From NCBI RefSeq assembly GCF_008274585.1, contig NZ_VTRT01000006.1, positions 124,001 through 188,000 on the forward strand: a stretch of DNA of 64,000 bases. Reading direction: 5' to 3'. The notes beneath the pieces are model-generated. The model ran no database searches, had not been told where the DNA came from, and saw only the letters and a program-made list of their open reading frames with translations. A program made the position numbers and the translations under genes. The DNA is from Pedobacter sp. BS3 (GTDB taxonomy: Bacteria > Bacteroidota > Bacteroidia > Sphingobacteriales > Sphingobacteriaceae). Below are positions 17,732 through 27,510 of the stretch, one piece after another; the stretch's first letter is position 1, and each line of letters starts with the position of its first letter.

Positions 17732-18454
17732 ATGCAAAAACAGTTAAAGCTCGAAACCTGCCTGAGCCCGGCCTTACTTCCCTTGTTCGACATTAAAAAC
17801 AGCATTGCTGTTATTATTGATATTTTTCGTGCCAGCTCATCCATCTGCTACGGTATTGCCAACGGTGCGGAGGCCATTATTCCCGTTGCCGAAGTGGAAG
17901 AATGTGCCGCCTATCGCGAAAAGTATCCGCAATATTTGCTGGCTGCCGAACGCAATGGCGAGGTGGTGACCGGCTACGATTTTGGCAACTCTCCATTTTC
18001 ATATACAGCGGAACACGTATGCGGAAAAACGATTGTGCTAACCACTACTAACGGGACACATGCCTTGCATCTGTCACGCAATGCCAAACAGGTAATACTG
18101 GGATCTTTTCTTAACCTGACAGCCGTTTGCAACTGGCTCAGGCAGCAACAGGAAAATGTATTGCTGGTGTGTGCGGGCTGGAAAAATAACTTCAACCTGG
18201 AAGATACGCTTTTTGCCGGGGCCGTTGTTGAACAGCTGCAATCAGGTAATTACAAACCCGACGATGCCTCGATAGCAGCTAACGATCTATACCGGGCCGG
18301 GCAATCGGATCTGAATCAATACCTTAAAAAAACATCGCACAGCGAACGCCTTAAAAAGCTCGGAATTGAAAAAGATATTGAATTTTGCCTGAACGTGGAT
18401 CTGATCACGGCTATCCCTGCGCTGCGGGATGATAAGCTGGTTAAGATATCGTAA
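17732..18454 (+). CDS. comB: 2-phosphosulfolactate phosphatase family protein (ComB)
   Basis: Mg2+-dependent phosphatase family first described in methanogen coenzyme M synthesis, releasing 3-sulfolactate. The 240 residues have the family blocks VIIDIFRASSSICYGIANGA, AAERNGEVVTGYDFGNSP, TTTNGTHAL and VCAGWKNNFNLEDTLFAGA. ComA and ComC are not in the window. In Bacteroidota the role is not settled; sulfonate metabolism is plausible, and the nearby cysH-cysD-cysN genes make a sulfur link attractive but unproved. It is 11 bp downstream of gcvT and probably co-transcribed. Confidence 0.9.
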   Translation: MQKQLKLETCLSPALLPLFDIKNSIAVIIDIFRASSSICYGIANGAEAIIPVAEVEECAAYREKYPQYLLAAERNGEVVTGYDFGNSPFSYTAEHVCGKTIVLTTTNGTHALHLSRNAKQVILGSFLNLTAVCNWLRQQQENVLLVCAGWKNNFNLEDTLFAGAVVEQLQSGNYKPDDASIAANDLYRAGQSDLNQYLKKTSHSERLKKLGIEKDIEFCLNVDLITAIPALRDDKLVKIS

Positions 18455-18511
18455 GCCCGAAGCATCGTATTTTCAATTTTATAACCTGAGTTCGATTAAT
18501 AATTATATTAA

Positions 18512-18600
18512 AAAAAGGAATTGCTTCGTCGTCCCTCCTCGCAATGACGCCCCTATTTTCGTCATTGTCCCGAGATTTCGTATTAACGTCAAGCTAAGAA
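18512..18600. repeat. Dispersed repeat with CGTCATTG palindrome
   Basis: ATTGCTTCGTCGTCCCTCCT followed by CGCAATGACG, then CGTCATTGTCCCGAGATTTC. Inverse and rearranged parts of the same unit lie at 51317-51425. Adjacent text CTGAGTTCGATTA at about 18486 also precedes the other copy. Confidence 0.75.
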
Positions 18601-18602
18601 AG

Positions 18603-18746
18603 AACCTGTTTGCGCTCGTTTGCAAAACGAGTGCATAAAATCTCCGGCGTTTGTAACGCCGATAATAGCGGCCTTTGATTGTCTTAAGCAACATTGCGGC
18701 GTTGCAAACGCCGTTCTCCGGCATCCCGATTGCAAATCGGGAGAAG
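18603..18746. repeat. Four-hairpin dispersed element, complete copy 1
   Basis: About 140 bp with four hairpins at 18611-18635, 18645-18661, 18697-18713 and 18724-18742. Stem arms are TGCGCTCGTTT (with one wobble), CGGCGTT, CGGCGTT and TCCCGATT; loops are 3 nt (GCA, TGT, GCA, GCA). A near-identical inverted copy is at 26829-26968. No ORF of its own. The rest of the 18455-19023 spacer holds AT-rich DNA without recognisable genes. Confidence 0.9.
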
Positions 18747-19023
18747 GCTGCGGACTCCTATGGAGAAGCAATCTGCTAATAATCAGACAAATAACAACAG
18801 AGCTCAGGCTCTTAGATATAAAATTCTTTCATAGCTTCATACGTATATTCTCATTTCATCCTTGTAAGGTTATTATTTCAGAAGTTTTTAACTGCTTTTT
18901 TACAAAGTGTCACAGGGCGTTCTGATGCACTGATCATCTCACTATTGTCATTATCTATAACCTCTATAGGATAATTTTACTATTTCATCCTAATTCTCAA
19001 TTGCTTTTACTAAATTTGCGGCC

Positions 19024-19740
19024 ATGTCCGAGTTGCTGAAAGATAAGTATCATGCATTGGCCGAAACGATTGAGGGCGTTCCTCCCCAGGATGCGCTGCA
19101 ACGTCTTGCCGGGGAATTTCCAGGCAAAATTGTGTTTTCTACCAGCTTTAGCTGGGAAGACCAGGCCATAACGCATTTGATTTTAACACAGCAGCTGCCC
19201 ATTTCCATATTCACGCTCGATACAGGTCGCTTATTTGAAGAAACCTATTATGTGTGGAGCCGTACCAATGAGCAGTACCAAACGCATATCAAGCCTTATT
19301 ATCCTGATAAGGATGCCTTAGAGAGTTTTATCGCCCAAAAAGGGCCTAACTCATTCTATGAATCGATTGAAAACCGTAAGGCCTGCTGCCACATACGCAA
19401 AGTAGAACCTTTGCAGCGGGCGCTCAAAGGAAATGAGCTTTGGATAACCGGACTGCGTGCCGAACATTCTCCGGAACGTACAGGCTTGCCTCAGCTGGAA
19501 TGGGATGAAACCAACCAGATCATCAAGTATCACCCCATTCTGAACTGGACAACAGAGCAGCTAAAGCAGTTTGTTTACGAAAACGGTATTCCGTACAATA
19601 CCTTGCACGACAAGGGTTTTGTAAGCATCGGCTGTGCGCCATGTACACGTGCCGTACGGCCCGGCGAGGATTTCAGGGCCGGCCGCTGGTGGTGGGAGAA
19701 CAGGGAAAGTAAGGAATGCGGATTACATGCACATTCATAA
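19024..19740 (+). CDS. cysH: Phosphoadenylyl/adenylyl-sulfate reductase with [4Fe-4S] cysteines
   Basis: Reduces activated sulfate (APS, or PAPS) to sulfite in assimilation. The 238-residue protein has the PP-loop-like STSFSWEDQ (39-47) and the cysteine pattern of the iron-sulfur class: Cys121-Cys122 in KACCHIRKVEPL and Cys204/Cys207 in IGCAPCTRA, plus the catalytic ECGLH cysteine (232). These FeS-type enzymes usually prefer APS, which fits the absence of cysC nearby. TAAATTTG at 19011-19018 lies only 5 bp from the ATG, so the mRNA could be nearly leaderless if that is the -7 box. cysD and cysN follow. Confidence 0.96.
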   Translation: MSELLKDKYHALAETIEGVPPQDALQRLAGEFPGKIVFSTSFSWEDQAITHLILTQQLPISIFTLDTGRLFEETYYVWSRTNEQYQTHIKPYYPDKDALESFIAQKGPNSFYESIENRKACCHIRKVEPLQRALKGNELWITGLRAEHSPERTGLPQLEWDETNQIIKYHPILNWTTEQLKQFVYENGIPYNTLHDKGFVSIGCAPCTRAVRPGEDFRAGRWWWENRESKECGLHAHS

Positions 19741-19826
19741 TTCATTAATATTAAGTTTAGTATAAAAAGAGGTGTATAATGTTATATCTATGTTGTTAAT
19801 ATTGAATCGATTATCCGCTTCTTCTT

Positions 19827-19854
19827 TTTTACTTTTTACTTTTTACTTTTTACT
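19827..19854. repeat. Four perfect heptamers TTTTACT between cysH and cysD
   Basis: TTTTACT repeated four times exactly, ending 8 bp before the cysD ATG at 19863. The remaining spacer is AT-rich. The tract lies where a ribosome binding site would be. Confidence 0.9.
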
Positions 19855-19862
19855 TAAAATAT

Positions 19863-20771
19863 ATGTCTTCGTATAAATTAGACTACCTGGATCAGCTTGA
19901 GTCAGAATCCATACACATCATGCGTGAGGTTGCTGCCCAGTTTGAGCGTCCGGCCCTGCTGTTTTCGGGTGGTAAAGACTCTATTACACTGGTTCAGCTG
20001 GCTATCAAAGCTTTCAGTCCCGGAAAAATACCATTTCCGCTGGTGCACATTGATACCGGTCATAATTTTCCCGAAGCTATCGCTTATCGCGATAAATTAG
20101 CCGAACAAACCGGCGCCAAGCTTATTGTACGTTATGTTGAAGATACCATTAAGGCCAAAGGATTAAAAGAGCCGGTAGGCAAATTTGCTTCACGCAACGC
20201 CTTGCAGGCTTACACGCTGCTGGACACTATCGAAGAGTTCGGTTTTGACGCTTGTATAGGCGGTGCTCGTCGCGATGAGGAGAAAGCACGGGCCAAAGAG
20301 CGTATTTTCTCCGTTCGGGATGAGTTCGGGCAATGGGATCCTAAAAAACAGCGTCCCGAATTATGGAATTTGTACAACGGTAAGATCCATAAAGGCGAAA
20401 ACGTGCGGGCTTTTCCCATCAGCAACTGGGTAGAGCTGGATGTGTGGAACTATATCAAACGCGAAGGCGTTGAGCTGCCATCCATCTACTTTGCACATGA
20501 GCGGGAAGTGCTGGTGCACGGTGATTTCCTGGTGGCTACCTCTCCGTTTATACGGATTGATGAAGGCGACGTGATTGAGAAAAGGACTGTACGCTACCGC
20601 ACCGTGGGCGATATGACCTGTACCGCAGCCGTAGAATCATCGGCAGCCAGCATTGACGATATTGTGGCCGAAATTACCCGTACCCAGATCAGCGAACGCG
20701 GCGAAACCCGCATAGACGACCAGGTTTCTGAAGCCGCTATGGAAGACCGCAAAAAGAATGGATACTTTTAA
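19863..20771 (+). CDS. cysD: Sulfate adenylyltransferase subunit 2
   Basis: Catalytic subunit of ATP sulfurylase, forming APS from sulfate and ATP together with the GTPase subunit CysN. The 302 residues match the family length. The PP-loop SGGKDS is at about 35-40, followed by HIDTGHNFPEAIAYRD, the GGARRDEEKARAKER block and a C-terminal region with RYRTVGDMTCTAAVES. Located 122 bp after cysH and 141 bp before cysN, both gaps filled with heptamer repeats. Confidence 0.97.
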   Translation: MSSYKLDYLDQLESESIHIMREVAAQFERPALLFSGGKDSITLVQLAIKAFSPGKIPFPLVHIDTGHNFPEAIAYRDKLAEQTGAKLIVRYVEDTIKAKGLKEPVGKFASRNALQAYTLLDTIEEFGFDACIGGARRDEEKARAKERIFSVRDEFGQWDPKKQRPELWNLYNGKIHKGENVRAFPISNWVELDVWNYIKREGVELPSIYFAHEREVLVHGDFLVATSPFIRIDEGDVIEKRTVRYRTVGDMTCTAAVESSAASIDDIVAEITRTQISERGETRIDDQVSEAAMEDRKKNGYF

Positions 20772-20912
20772 TTTCAGACAAGAGATTTTAGATGTAAGAT
20801 TTTAGACATCTGATGTTAAATATAAAATAATAGCCAGGATATTGAGAAGAGAGCGGGACCGATAAAGTCTCATATCTCATATCTCATATCTCATATCTCA
20901 TATCTAAAGAAC
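20772..20912. repeat. Heptamer array between cysD and cysN
   Basis: From about 20781 the spacer reads in 7-bp units such as TTAGATG, TAAGATT and TTAGACA, and ends in five perfect copies of TCATATC (20870-20904). It fills the whole intercistronic gap. No terminator or promoter is evident. Confidence 0.88.
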
Positions 20913-22157
20913 ATGGATTTACTCAGATTTATAACCGCAGGCAGTGTTGATGATGGTAAAAGTACCCTGATTGGCCGCCTGTTATACGATACCGATTCGA
21001 TTAAGGTAGACCAGCTACAGGCTATACAAAAGCAAAGCAAAAATAAAGGTGAAGGCGAAATTGACCTCGCCTTGTTTACCGATGGCCTGCGTGCAGAACG
21101 CGAACAGGGAATTACGATTGATGTAGCTTATAAATATTTCGCTACCGAAAAGCGCAAATTCATTATTGCCGATGCTCCGGGACATATCCAGTACACCCGT
21201 AACATGGTTACCGGCGCTTCAAATTCAGACCTGATCATCATCCTGGTGGATGCCCGCCAGGGAGTGGTAGAGCAAACCCGCCGGCACAGCATTATTGCCT
21301 CGTTGCTGCAAATACCGCATGTATTAGTTGCCATTAACAAAATGGATATGGTCAACTATTCGGAAGATGTTTACAATAACATTGTTGCCGATTATAATAA
21401 GATTGCAGCCCAGCTTAATATTAAAGATGTGGTATTTATTCCCATCAGCGCCCTTGTAGGCGATAATATTGTAAACCCATCGGCAAGAACGCCTTGGTAT
21501 ACCGGCGAAACATTATTGCATCACCTGGAAAACGTAAACGTGGTTAATGATATCGACTTCAATACATCACGTTTCCCCGTGCAATATGTTATCCGGCCGC
21601 AGTCAGACGATTTACATGATTACCGCGGCTATGCCGGGAAGATCATCAGCGGAACCTATAAAAAAGGTGATAAAGTTATCGTGCTTCCCGAAGGTATCCC
21701 GTCAGAAATTGAGGCGGTTGAGGTTTCGGGCGTTGAGGTTGCCGAAGCATTTGCTCCGCAAAGCGCCGTGATCCGCTTAAAAGACGATATCGACGTAAAC
21801 CGCGGAAATGTGATCGTTACCGCAACCAGCAACCAGCCTAAAGTTGAGCAGGAAATTGAGGCTACCATTTGCTGGATGGATAACCGTCCGTTGCAAACCG
21901 GCGGTAAATACCTTATACAGCTGCACGGTAAAATGGTGCGGTGCATTGTTCGCGAAATACATCATAAAATTGATGTAAACACCCTTGAGAAGATCAGAAA
22001 TATCGAAGAAGCAGCGCTTAACGATGTTGTACACGTTACCCTGAAAACGGCATCGCCCATTGTGTTTGACAGTTATAATGCGTTGCGTACCAACGGCGGT
22101 GCTATCCTTATCGACGAAACCCGGTACAATACTGTGGCCGGCTGCATGCTGCAGTAA
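20913..22157 (+). CDS. cysN: Sulfate adenylyltransferase subunit 1 (GTPase)
   Basis: GTP-hydrolysing partner of CysD that drives APS formation. The 414-residue protein is the short form without a fused APS kinase domain. The G domain has the P-loop GSVDDGKST (10-18), DAPGHIQYTRNM and NKMD; the elongation-factor-like beta-barrel domains fill the C-terminal half. Third gene of the cysH-cysD-cysN set. No sulfite reductase or cysC gene lies within the window. Confidence 0.97.
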   Translation: MDLLRFITAGSVDDGKSTLIGRLLYDTDSIKVDQLQAIQKQSKNKGEGEIDLALFTDGLRAEREQGITIDVAYKYFATEKRKFIIADAPGHIQYTRNMVTGASNSDLIIILVDARQGVVEQTRRHSIIASLLQIPHVLVAINKMDMVNYSEDVYNNIVADYNKIAAQLNIKDVVFIPISALVGDNIVNPSARTPWYTGETLLHHLENVNVVNDIDFNTSRFPVQYVIRPQSDDLHDYRGYAGKIISGTYKKGDKVIVLPEGIPSEIEAVEVSGVEVAEAFAPQSAVIRLKDDIDVNRGNVIVTATSNQPKVEQEIEATICWMDNRPLQTGGKYLIQLHGKMVRCIVREIHHKIDVNTLEKIRNIEEAALNDVVHVTLKTASPIVFDSYNALRTNGGAILIDETRYNTVAGCMLQ

Positions 22158-22375
22158 CCGATAATCTTAGAGCCTGTTACCCTGCCAACATGGAGAAAAG
22201 CTTCGAATAATAGAGTATGGAAGCCGCCCAACCGTAGAGCGTGATTCTTAACATTATTCTTTGTATTTTTGATAAAACCTTACACCGGGTAGTGCTTCCG
22301 TTTTGCAAGCAGGTGCAAACAGAGCTTCCTTTTGCTTTTTAGCCGTTCACCTTAAACCTTCGGCCTTTTACCTTG
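22158..22375. repeat. Convergent spacer with AGAGCCTGT half-element and short heptamer tract
   Basis: AGAGCCTGT at 22169-22177 is the arm of the inverted repeat seen at 41406-41445. Four heptamers (ACCTTAA, ACCTTCG, GCCTTTT, ACCTTGC) cover 22349-22376 up to the DUF763 stop codon. No gene seen. Confidence 0.6.
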
Positions 22376-23587
22376 CTAATATTTAGCAAACAAATTTAGC
22401 TGAGCGCCTGCAGGGGGCTTGGCCCGGCCGAAAACCGTACGACCGCCATATCGCCATGATTCGCGATGCTCTTTTTCAATTACCTGCTCAAAATTCTGGT
22501 TAGGAGTAAAATCCTTTTCAGCCTGACGGGCTATTTCGGATATTTTTTTAATGGCCTGCTGTTTTTCACCCTGCCCGATCTTTGCCTGGTAAACTGCCTT
22601 TTGCAGCACAGATATCGTTTCATCGTATGTTTTAACGGGAACCGGAAAAGGATGGCCATCCTTACCGCCATGTGCAAACGAAAACCGGGCCGGATCTTTA
22701 AACCGGCTGGGAGCGCCATAAATTACCTCGCTTACCAGTGCCAGCGATTGCATGGTTCGCGGCCCCAACCCTTCAAGTAAAAGCAAGTCTTCAAAATCCT
22801 TTGGCGATCTCTCGTGCGCTAACCACAATACAGAACCCAATCGTTTTAAATCAACATCCTTGGCACGTACATCATGATGCGCCGGCAAAACCATTTTTTG
22901 CACTTCGGCTAACATTTGCTGAGGCGCTTCACGCGAGATGCTCATTACGGCATCGCGGGCCTGCAGCGCTTTATCAGAAGCCATATTCAGGATATTGCCC
23001 TGGTTCTGTCCGTAAATAAAGCTATGCGGATTATTAACAAATGAGCTTATTCCCGGCGAATGCCAGTGATAACGCCTTGCAGTAGAGTTACCCGTGCGCA
23101 TGCCCTGCTGCACAACAGCCCATTGTCCGCTGTGGCTCACAATAAAATTATGCGTATAAAGCTGGAAACCATCCTGTACCGCCGTATTATCAACCTTTGC
23201 GCTTAGCTTGCTGCATCTTACCAGGTAATTTCCGTCAAGGCCGGTGCGGTTTGCAACCGAAAGCAGCTCATGGGGCGCTTGTCGCGAAAATTTCCCCTTA
23301 CCCCCGCAAATGTAAAGTCCTAAATCTTTAGAATATGGGTTCACCGCCCGTTTAAGAGCGCCCATAACAGAAGTGGTAATGCCCGAAGAATGCCAGTCCA
23401 TACCCATAACCGCCCCAAAGCTCTGAAACCAGAACGGATCGCTGATCCGCGATAAAAAACCATCCTGGCCAAATTCCATAATAATGGACTCTGTAATAGC
23501 CAGGCCTAATTTGGCCATACGTTCTGCCAGCCATTTAGGCACATATCCGTAATGTAAAGGTAGATCTGCCGAACCCGCACGTTTCAT
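22376..23587 (-). CDS. DUF763 domain-containing protein
   Basis: Conserved uncharacterised protein of 403 residues found in bacteria and archaea. The N-terminal half has the family text MKRAGSADLPLHYGYVPKWL, GMDWHSSGITTSVMGALKRA and GLYICGGKGKFSRQ. A short segment near residue 275 (LLLLEGLGPRTMQSLALVSE) looks like a helix-hairpin-helix DNA-contact motif, so a nucleic-acid role is plausible but unproved. Stands alone on the minus strand, convergent with cysN and divergent from gcvP. Its 3' end touches a heptamer tract. Confidence 0.93.
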   Translation of the reverse strand: MKRAGSADLPLHYGYVPKWLAERMAKLGLAITESIIMEFGQDGFLSRISDPFWFQSFGAVMGMDWHSSGITTSVMGALKRAVNPYSKDLGLYICGGKGKFSRQAPHELLSVANRTGLDGNYLVRCSKLSAKVDNTAVQDGFQLYTHNFIVSHSGQWAVVQQGMRTGNSTARRYHWHSPGISSFVNNPHSFIYGQNQGNILNMASDKALQARDAVMSISREAPQQMLAEVQKMVLPAHHDVRAKDVDLKRLGSVLWLAHERSPKDFEDLLLLEGLGPRTMQSLALVSEVIYGAPSRFKDPARFSFAHGGKDGHPFPVPVKTYDETISVLQKAVYQAKIGQGEKQQAIKKISEIARQAEKDFTPNQNFEQVIEKEHRESWRYGGRTVFGRAKPPAGAQLNLFAKY

Positions 23588-23689
23588 GCTAACAAAATTA
23601 GCAATTTATTTGCAGCAATGCTTCGTTTATTTTATGATTTTTTGAATATTACCTGTGCAATGGTGCAGATTGCCGAAATTGTTTAATGA

Positions 23690-23870
23690 GTATGTTAGTT
23701 TGTTAGTTGTTCGTCTCTCGTCATTCGCCTTAAACCTTCTACCTTAAACCTTCTACCTTCCACCTTTCTACCTTTCTTGTCTCTTGCATCTATGCTCTTG
23801 TTTCTATGATAGCCTTCCACCTTTCTGCCAAAACTGCTAACTACTAAACAACTAATAATCAATTGTTATT
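23690..23870. repeat. Long degenerate heptamer array between DUF763 and gcvP
   Basis: The spacer can be read in uninterrupted 7-bp steps: TTAGTTT GTTAGTT early, then TTAAACC TTCTACC twice, then TTCCACC. It includes TCTTGTCTCTTGC (23775-23787) and CTCTTGTTTCT (23795-23805), the inverse of the tract at 16361. It fills most of the 342-bp spacer. Confidence 0.85.
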
Positions 23871-23898
23871 AACCATACTGTTTCAGCAGGCTTTTTAT

Positions 23899-23906
23899 TA
23901 CCTTTG
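23899..23906 (+). promoter_or_regulatory. Probable -7 element for gcvP
   Basis: TACCTTTG followed by CGAC fits TAnnTTTG and lies 23 bp upstream of the ATG at 23930. The -33 region is not clear. Confidence 0.5.
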
Positions 23907-23929
23907 CGACACTTATTTCGCTGCGCTTA

Positions 23930-26800
23930 ATGAAACTCGCTATTGACTATCAGGAGAAGTTTGAACACCGGCATATTGCCCCTAATTCTCAGGATACTAC
24001 CGAAATGCTTCGTCTTACCGGAGCCGCTTCTATTGATGAACTGATTGACCAGACCGTGCCGCCGGCTATACGCTTAAACCGGCCGCTTAATTTGCCGCCG
24101 GCACAAAGCGAAGCGGGGTACCTGGCTAATATGAAGCGGGTTTCGTTAAAGAATAAGCTGTTCAAATCGTTTATCGGACAAGGCTATTACGATACCGTAA
24201 CACCCGGTGTAATTCTTCGTAACATCTTCGAAAATCCGGGTTGGTACACACAGTACACACCTTACCAGGCAGAAATTTCGCAGGGACGTTTACAGGCGCT
24301 GCTCAATTTCCAGACCATGATCATCGAGCTGACGGGTATGGAAATAGCCAATGCTTCGTTACTTGACGAAGGTACGGCTGCTGCCGAAGCTATGTTCATG
24401 CAGTACAGCCTGCGTAAAAATCCATCGGCCAACGTTTATTTTGTATCCGATAAGCTGTTCCCGCAAACCATCGATATCTTAAAAACACGTTCGGCCCCTT
24501 ACGGGATACAGCTACGCATTGGCGATCATCAAAACGTTGAACTTACGGATGAGATGTTCGGGGCCATTGTACAATATCCTGCCGGCGACGGAGCGATATA
24601 TGATTATTCCGGTTTCGCGGCACAGGCACATGCAAAAGATATTAAACTCACCGTTATTGCCGATATCCTCAGCCTGGCGTTGCTTACGCCTCCCGGCGAA
24701 TGGGGAGCCGATGTGGTAGTGGGTTCAGCGCAACGGTTCGGTGTCCCTATGGGATTCGGCGGCCCGCATGCGGCATTTTTTGCCACCAAGGAAGCCTATA
24801 AACGCTCTATTCCCGGACGTATTATCGGCGTTAGTGTAGATAATGCCGGCAACTATGCGTTACGCATGGCGCTTCAAACCCGCGAACAACACATCCGCAG
24901 GGATAAAGCCACGTCAAATATCTGCACGGCGCAGGCGTTGCTGGCCATTATGGCCGGTATGTATGCCGTTTATCATGGGCCAAAAGGCATTAAAGCCATC
25001 GCGTCGCGTGTACACGGGTTGACAGTGCTACTTTCAGACGCATTGCAGCAGTTAGGGTATAAACAACTCAATCAGGCGTTTTTTGATACGCTGCACATTG
25101 ATACCGGTAATTTAACTGATCCGATACACGGCGAGGCCTTAAATAACGAGGTGAATTTTACCTACCGGGATTCGTCTATCCTGTTATCTATTGACGAAAC
25201 TACCACACCGGAAGATATCCAGACTTTGATCCGGATCTTTGCCAAAGTTAAAGGTAAAGCCCAGGGCGAGATTAATTTTGAAGCCTTACAAAGTACTATA
25301 CAAGCTACTATTCCGGCTGCATTACAACGGCAATCAGAACCGTTGACCCATGCCGTTTTTAATACGCACCATGCGGAGCATGAGATGCTGCGCTATATCA
25401 AATCGCTGGAAGTTAAAGATCTTTCACTCTGTCATTCCATGATCCCGCTCGGATCATGTACCATGAAGCTGAACGCTACTGCCGAAATGATACCTGTTAC
25501 CTGGAATCACTTCGGCAAGCTGCACCCGTTTGCTCCAACCGACCAGGTTGGCGGCTACATGCAGGTGTTTGATGAGCTGAACCGCTGGCTTTGCGAGATC
25601 ACCGGCTTTGCCGCGATGAGCTTTCAGCCTAATTCAGGAGCGCAGGGCGAATATGCCGGCTTAATGGTTATAAGGGCTTATCATCAGGATAGGGGAGAAG
25701 GCCACCGGAACATTGTGCTGATCCCATCGTCGGCACACGGCACAAACCCGGCATCTGCGGCCATGGCCGGAATGAAGATCGTGGTAGTGCAGTGTGATGA
25801 GCATGGCAATATTGATGTGGCCGACCTGAAAGCCAAAGCTGCCGAGCATCATGATAATTTGTCATGCCTGATGGTTACCTATCCGTCAACACACGGTGTA
25901 TTTGAAGAATCCATCATCGAAATATGCCAGACCATCCATGAGCATGGCGGACAGGTGTATATGGATGGCGCTAATATGAACGCCCAGGTCGGGCTAACCA
26001 GTCCGGCAGCTATCGGCGCCGATGTATGCCATCTTAACCTGCATAAAACGTTCTGTATTCCGCATGGCGGAGGCGGCCCTGGAGTAGGCCCGATTGGCGT
26101 TGCCAAGCATCTGGTTCCGTTTCTTCCCGGGCATCCGGTTGTGGATATTGAGTCGGGCAAATCTATTCACGCTGTAGCAGCGGCTCCATGGGGTTCGGCT
26201 TCTATCCTGCTTATTTCGCATGCCTATATTGCCATGATGGGTGCAGAAGGCCTGACCAATGCCACCCGCTACGCTATTCTGAATGCCAATTATATCAAAG
26301 CACGTCTCGAAAAATACTATCCTGTATTATATACCGGTAAAAATAACCGGTGTGCCCACGAAATGATACTGGATTGTCGTGCCTTTAAAAATGCCGGTAT
26401 CGAGGTTACCGATATTGCCAAACGTTTAATGGATTACGGCTTCCATGCGCCAACGGTTTCGTTCCCTGTGGCTGGTACGCTGATGGTAGAGCCTACCGAG
26501 TCAGAACCCAAACAAGAACTGGATCGCTTTTGCGATGCGCTGATTGCTATCCGGAAGGAAATTGAAGCGGTAGAAAATGGTTCGGCTGATAAGGTAAATA
26601 ACCCGTTAAAAAATGCGCCGCATACGGCACAGGCGGTTACAGCCGATAGCTGGGATAAACCTTACAGCAGGCAACAAGCTGCATATCCGCTGCCTTATGT
26701 AACGGTGCATAAATTCTGGCCAAGTGTAGGACGGGTAAATGACACGTATGGCGACAGAACGCTGGTTTGCTCATGTCCGCCGATAGAAGCGTATGTGTAG
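23930..26800 (+). CDS. gcvP: Aminomethyl-transferring glycine dehydrogenase (P protein)
   Basis: PLP-dependent decarboxylase of the glycine cleavage complex. The 956 residues represent the fused single-chain form. The N-terminal half has [24 protein letters not shown] and [12 protein letters not shown]-like text ([15 protein letters not shown]); the C-terminal half holds the PLP lysine (Lys706) in [16 protein letters not shown]. Starts at ATG with a good promoter. It is separate from gcvT (6.2 kb away) and gcvH is not in the window, so the system is dispersed here. A four-hairpin repeat follows 28 bp after the stop. Confidence 0.97.
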   Translation: MKLAIDYQEKFEHRHIAPNSQDTTEMLRLTGAASIDELIDQTVPPAIRLNRPLNLPPAQSEAGYLANMKRVSLKNKLFKSFIGQGYYDTVTPGVILRNIFENPGWYTQYTPYQAEISQGRLQALLNFQTMIIELTGMEIANASLLDEGTAAAEAMFMQYSLRKNPSANVYFVSDKLFPQTIDILKTRSAPYGIQLRIGDHQNVELTDEMFGAIVQYPAGDGAIYDYSGFAAQAHAKDIKLTVIADILSLALLTPPGEWGADVVVGSAQRFGVPMGFGGPHAAFFATKEAYKRSIPGRIIGVSVDNAGNYALRMALQTREQHIRRDKATSNICTAQALLAIMAGMYAVYHGPKGIKAIASRVHGLTVLLSDALQQLGYKQLNQAFFDTLHIDTGNLTDPIHGEALNNEVNFTYRDSSILLSIDETTTPEDIQTLIRIFAKVKGKAQGEINFEALQSTIQATIPAALQRQSEPLTHAVFNTHHAEHEMLRYIKSLEVKDLSLCHSMIPLGSCTMKLNATAEMIPVTWNHFGKLHPFAPTDQVGGYMQVFDELNRWLCEITGFAAMSFQPNSGAQGEYAGLMVIRAYHQDRGEGHRNIVLIPSSAHGTNPASAAMAGMKIVVVQCDEHGNIDVADLKAKAAEHHDNLSCLMVTYPSTHGVFEESIIEICQTIHEHGGQVYMDGANMNAQVGLTSPAAIGADVCHLNLHKTFCIPHGGGGPGVGPIGVAKHLVPFLPGHPVVDIESGKSIHAVAAAPWGSASILLISHAYIAMMGAEGLTNATRYAILNANYIKARLEKYYPVLYTGKNNRCAHEMILDCRAFKNAGIEVTDIAKRLMDYGFHAPTVSFPVAGTLMVEPTESEPKQELDRFCDALIAIRKEIEAVENGSADKVNNPLKNAPHTAQAVTADSWDKPYSRQQAAYPLPYVTVHKFWPSVGRVNDTYGDRTLVCSCPPIEAYV

Positions 26801-26828
26801 TTAACGTAAGTTTGGGTTAAGACGTAGC

Positions 26829-26968
26829 TTGTCCCGATTTGCAATCGGGATGCCGGAAAACGACGTTTGCAACGCCGAATGTTGCTTAAACAATCAAATG
26901 CCGCTATTACCGGCGTTACAAACGCCGGAGATTTATGCACTCGTTTTGCAAACGAGCGCAAACAGGTT
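26829..26968. repeat. Four-hairpin dispersed element, complete copy 2 (inverted)
   Basis: Reverse complement of 18603-18746 with about 90% or more identity by eye. Hairpins include TCCCGATT-TGC-AATCGGGA (26832-26850) and, at the other end, a 25-bp hairpin ending at 26960. One stem position in the second hairpin has changed (CGACGTT against AACGCCG). It could act as terminator for gcvP. Confidence 0.9.
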
Positions 26969-27050
26969 GTGCGTTTCCTATCCCGAACTCACGTTAGTTA
27001 GACGCTTCATACTTAGAATTTCTTGTGAATAGAAAAATAACTGCTGTGCG

Positions 27051-27479
27051 CTATTTCTTTGAGTTTCGCATTGCTTTTACCTTTTTTATTCCGGGGTCAC
27101 TCACAAATTCCTTATAGGCATCTGTCTCCACCCCATAAAGCGCCACTTTTCCATTTTTGTCGGCATGGATTCCGAATCCATACCTTTTGGTTAAAGGCGA
27201 AGCTCTGAAGCAAGGTTGTCCCTTCGAGAAAAATGCCTCCCGGGCTGCATGATATTCTTCTTTTGTTAAATCGTTTCGTCCGGCAAAAACCTGAAAAAGA
27301 ACGTCATCGGAAGTAAATTTGTAAGGATTTTTTGCGATCAATTCATACTGCATTTCTGCAACAGTTTTTTTGTCGCCTTTTGATTTGGGAACTTCACCAA
27401 AGTTTGCGGGGCAATCATCAGAAACTTCTATAAAGGTATCGAAGTAATTTGTAGTATGTAAATTATCGTTCTTGTTCAT
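27051..27479 (-). CDS. DUF6157 family protein
   Basis: Small cytosolic protein of 142 residues of unknown function. The recognisable stretch is TFIEVSDDCPANFGEVP near the N-terminus, followed by KNPYKFTSDDVLFQVFA and a C-terminal RYGFGIHADKNGKVALYG. No signal peptide or membrane segment. Lies 31 bp downstream of the YceH-like gene on the same strand, so probably co-transcribed with it. Confidence 0.82.
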   Translation of the reverse strand: MNKNDNLHTTNYFDTFIEVSDDCPANFGEVPKSKGDKKTVAEMQYELIAKNPYKFTSDDVLFQVFAGRNDLTKEEYHAAREAFFSKGQPCFRASPLTKRYGFGIHADKNGKVALYGVETDAYKEFVSDPGIKKVKAMRNSKK

Positions 27480-27510
27480 GCACCATAAATTTCAATGCCC
27501 ATTTTCAGTT

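Noticed and set aside
18620-18925. 101-codon forward frame in the comB-cysH spacer
   Set aside because: Its first third translates the four-hairpin repeat and the rest is AT-rich; no start signal or family similarity.
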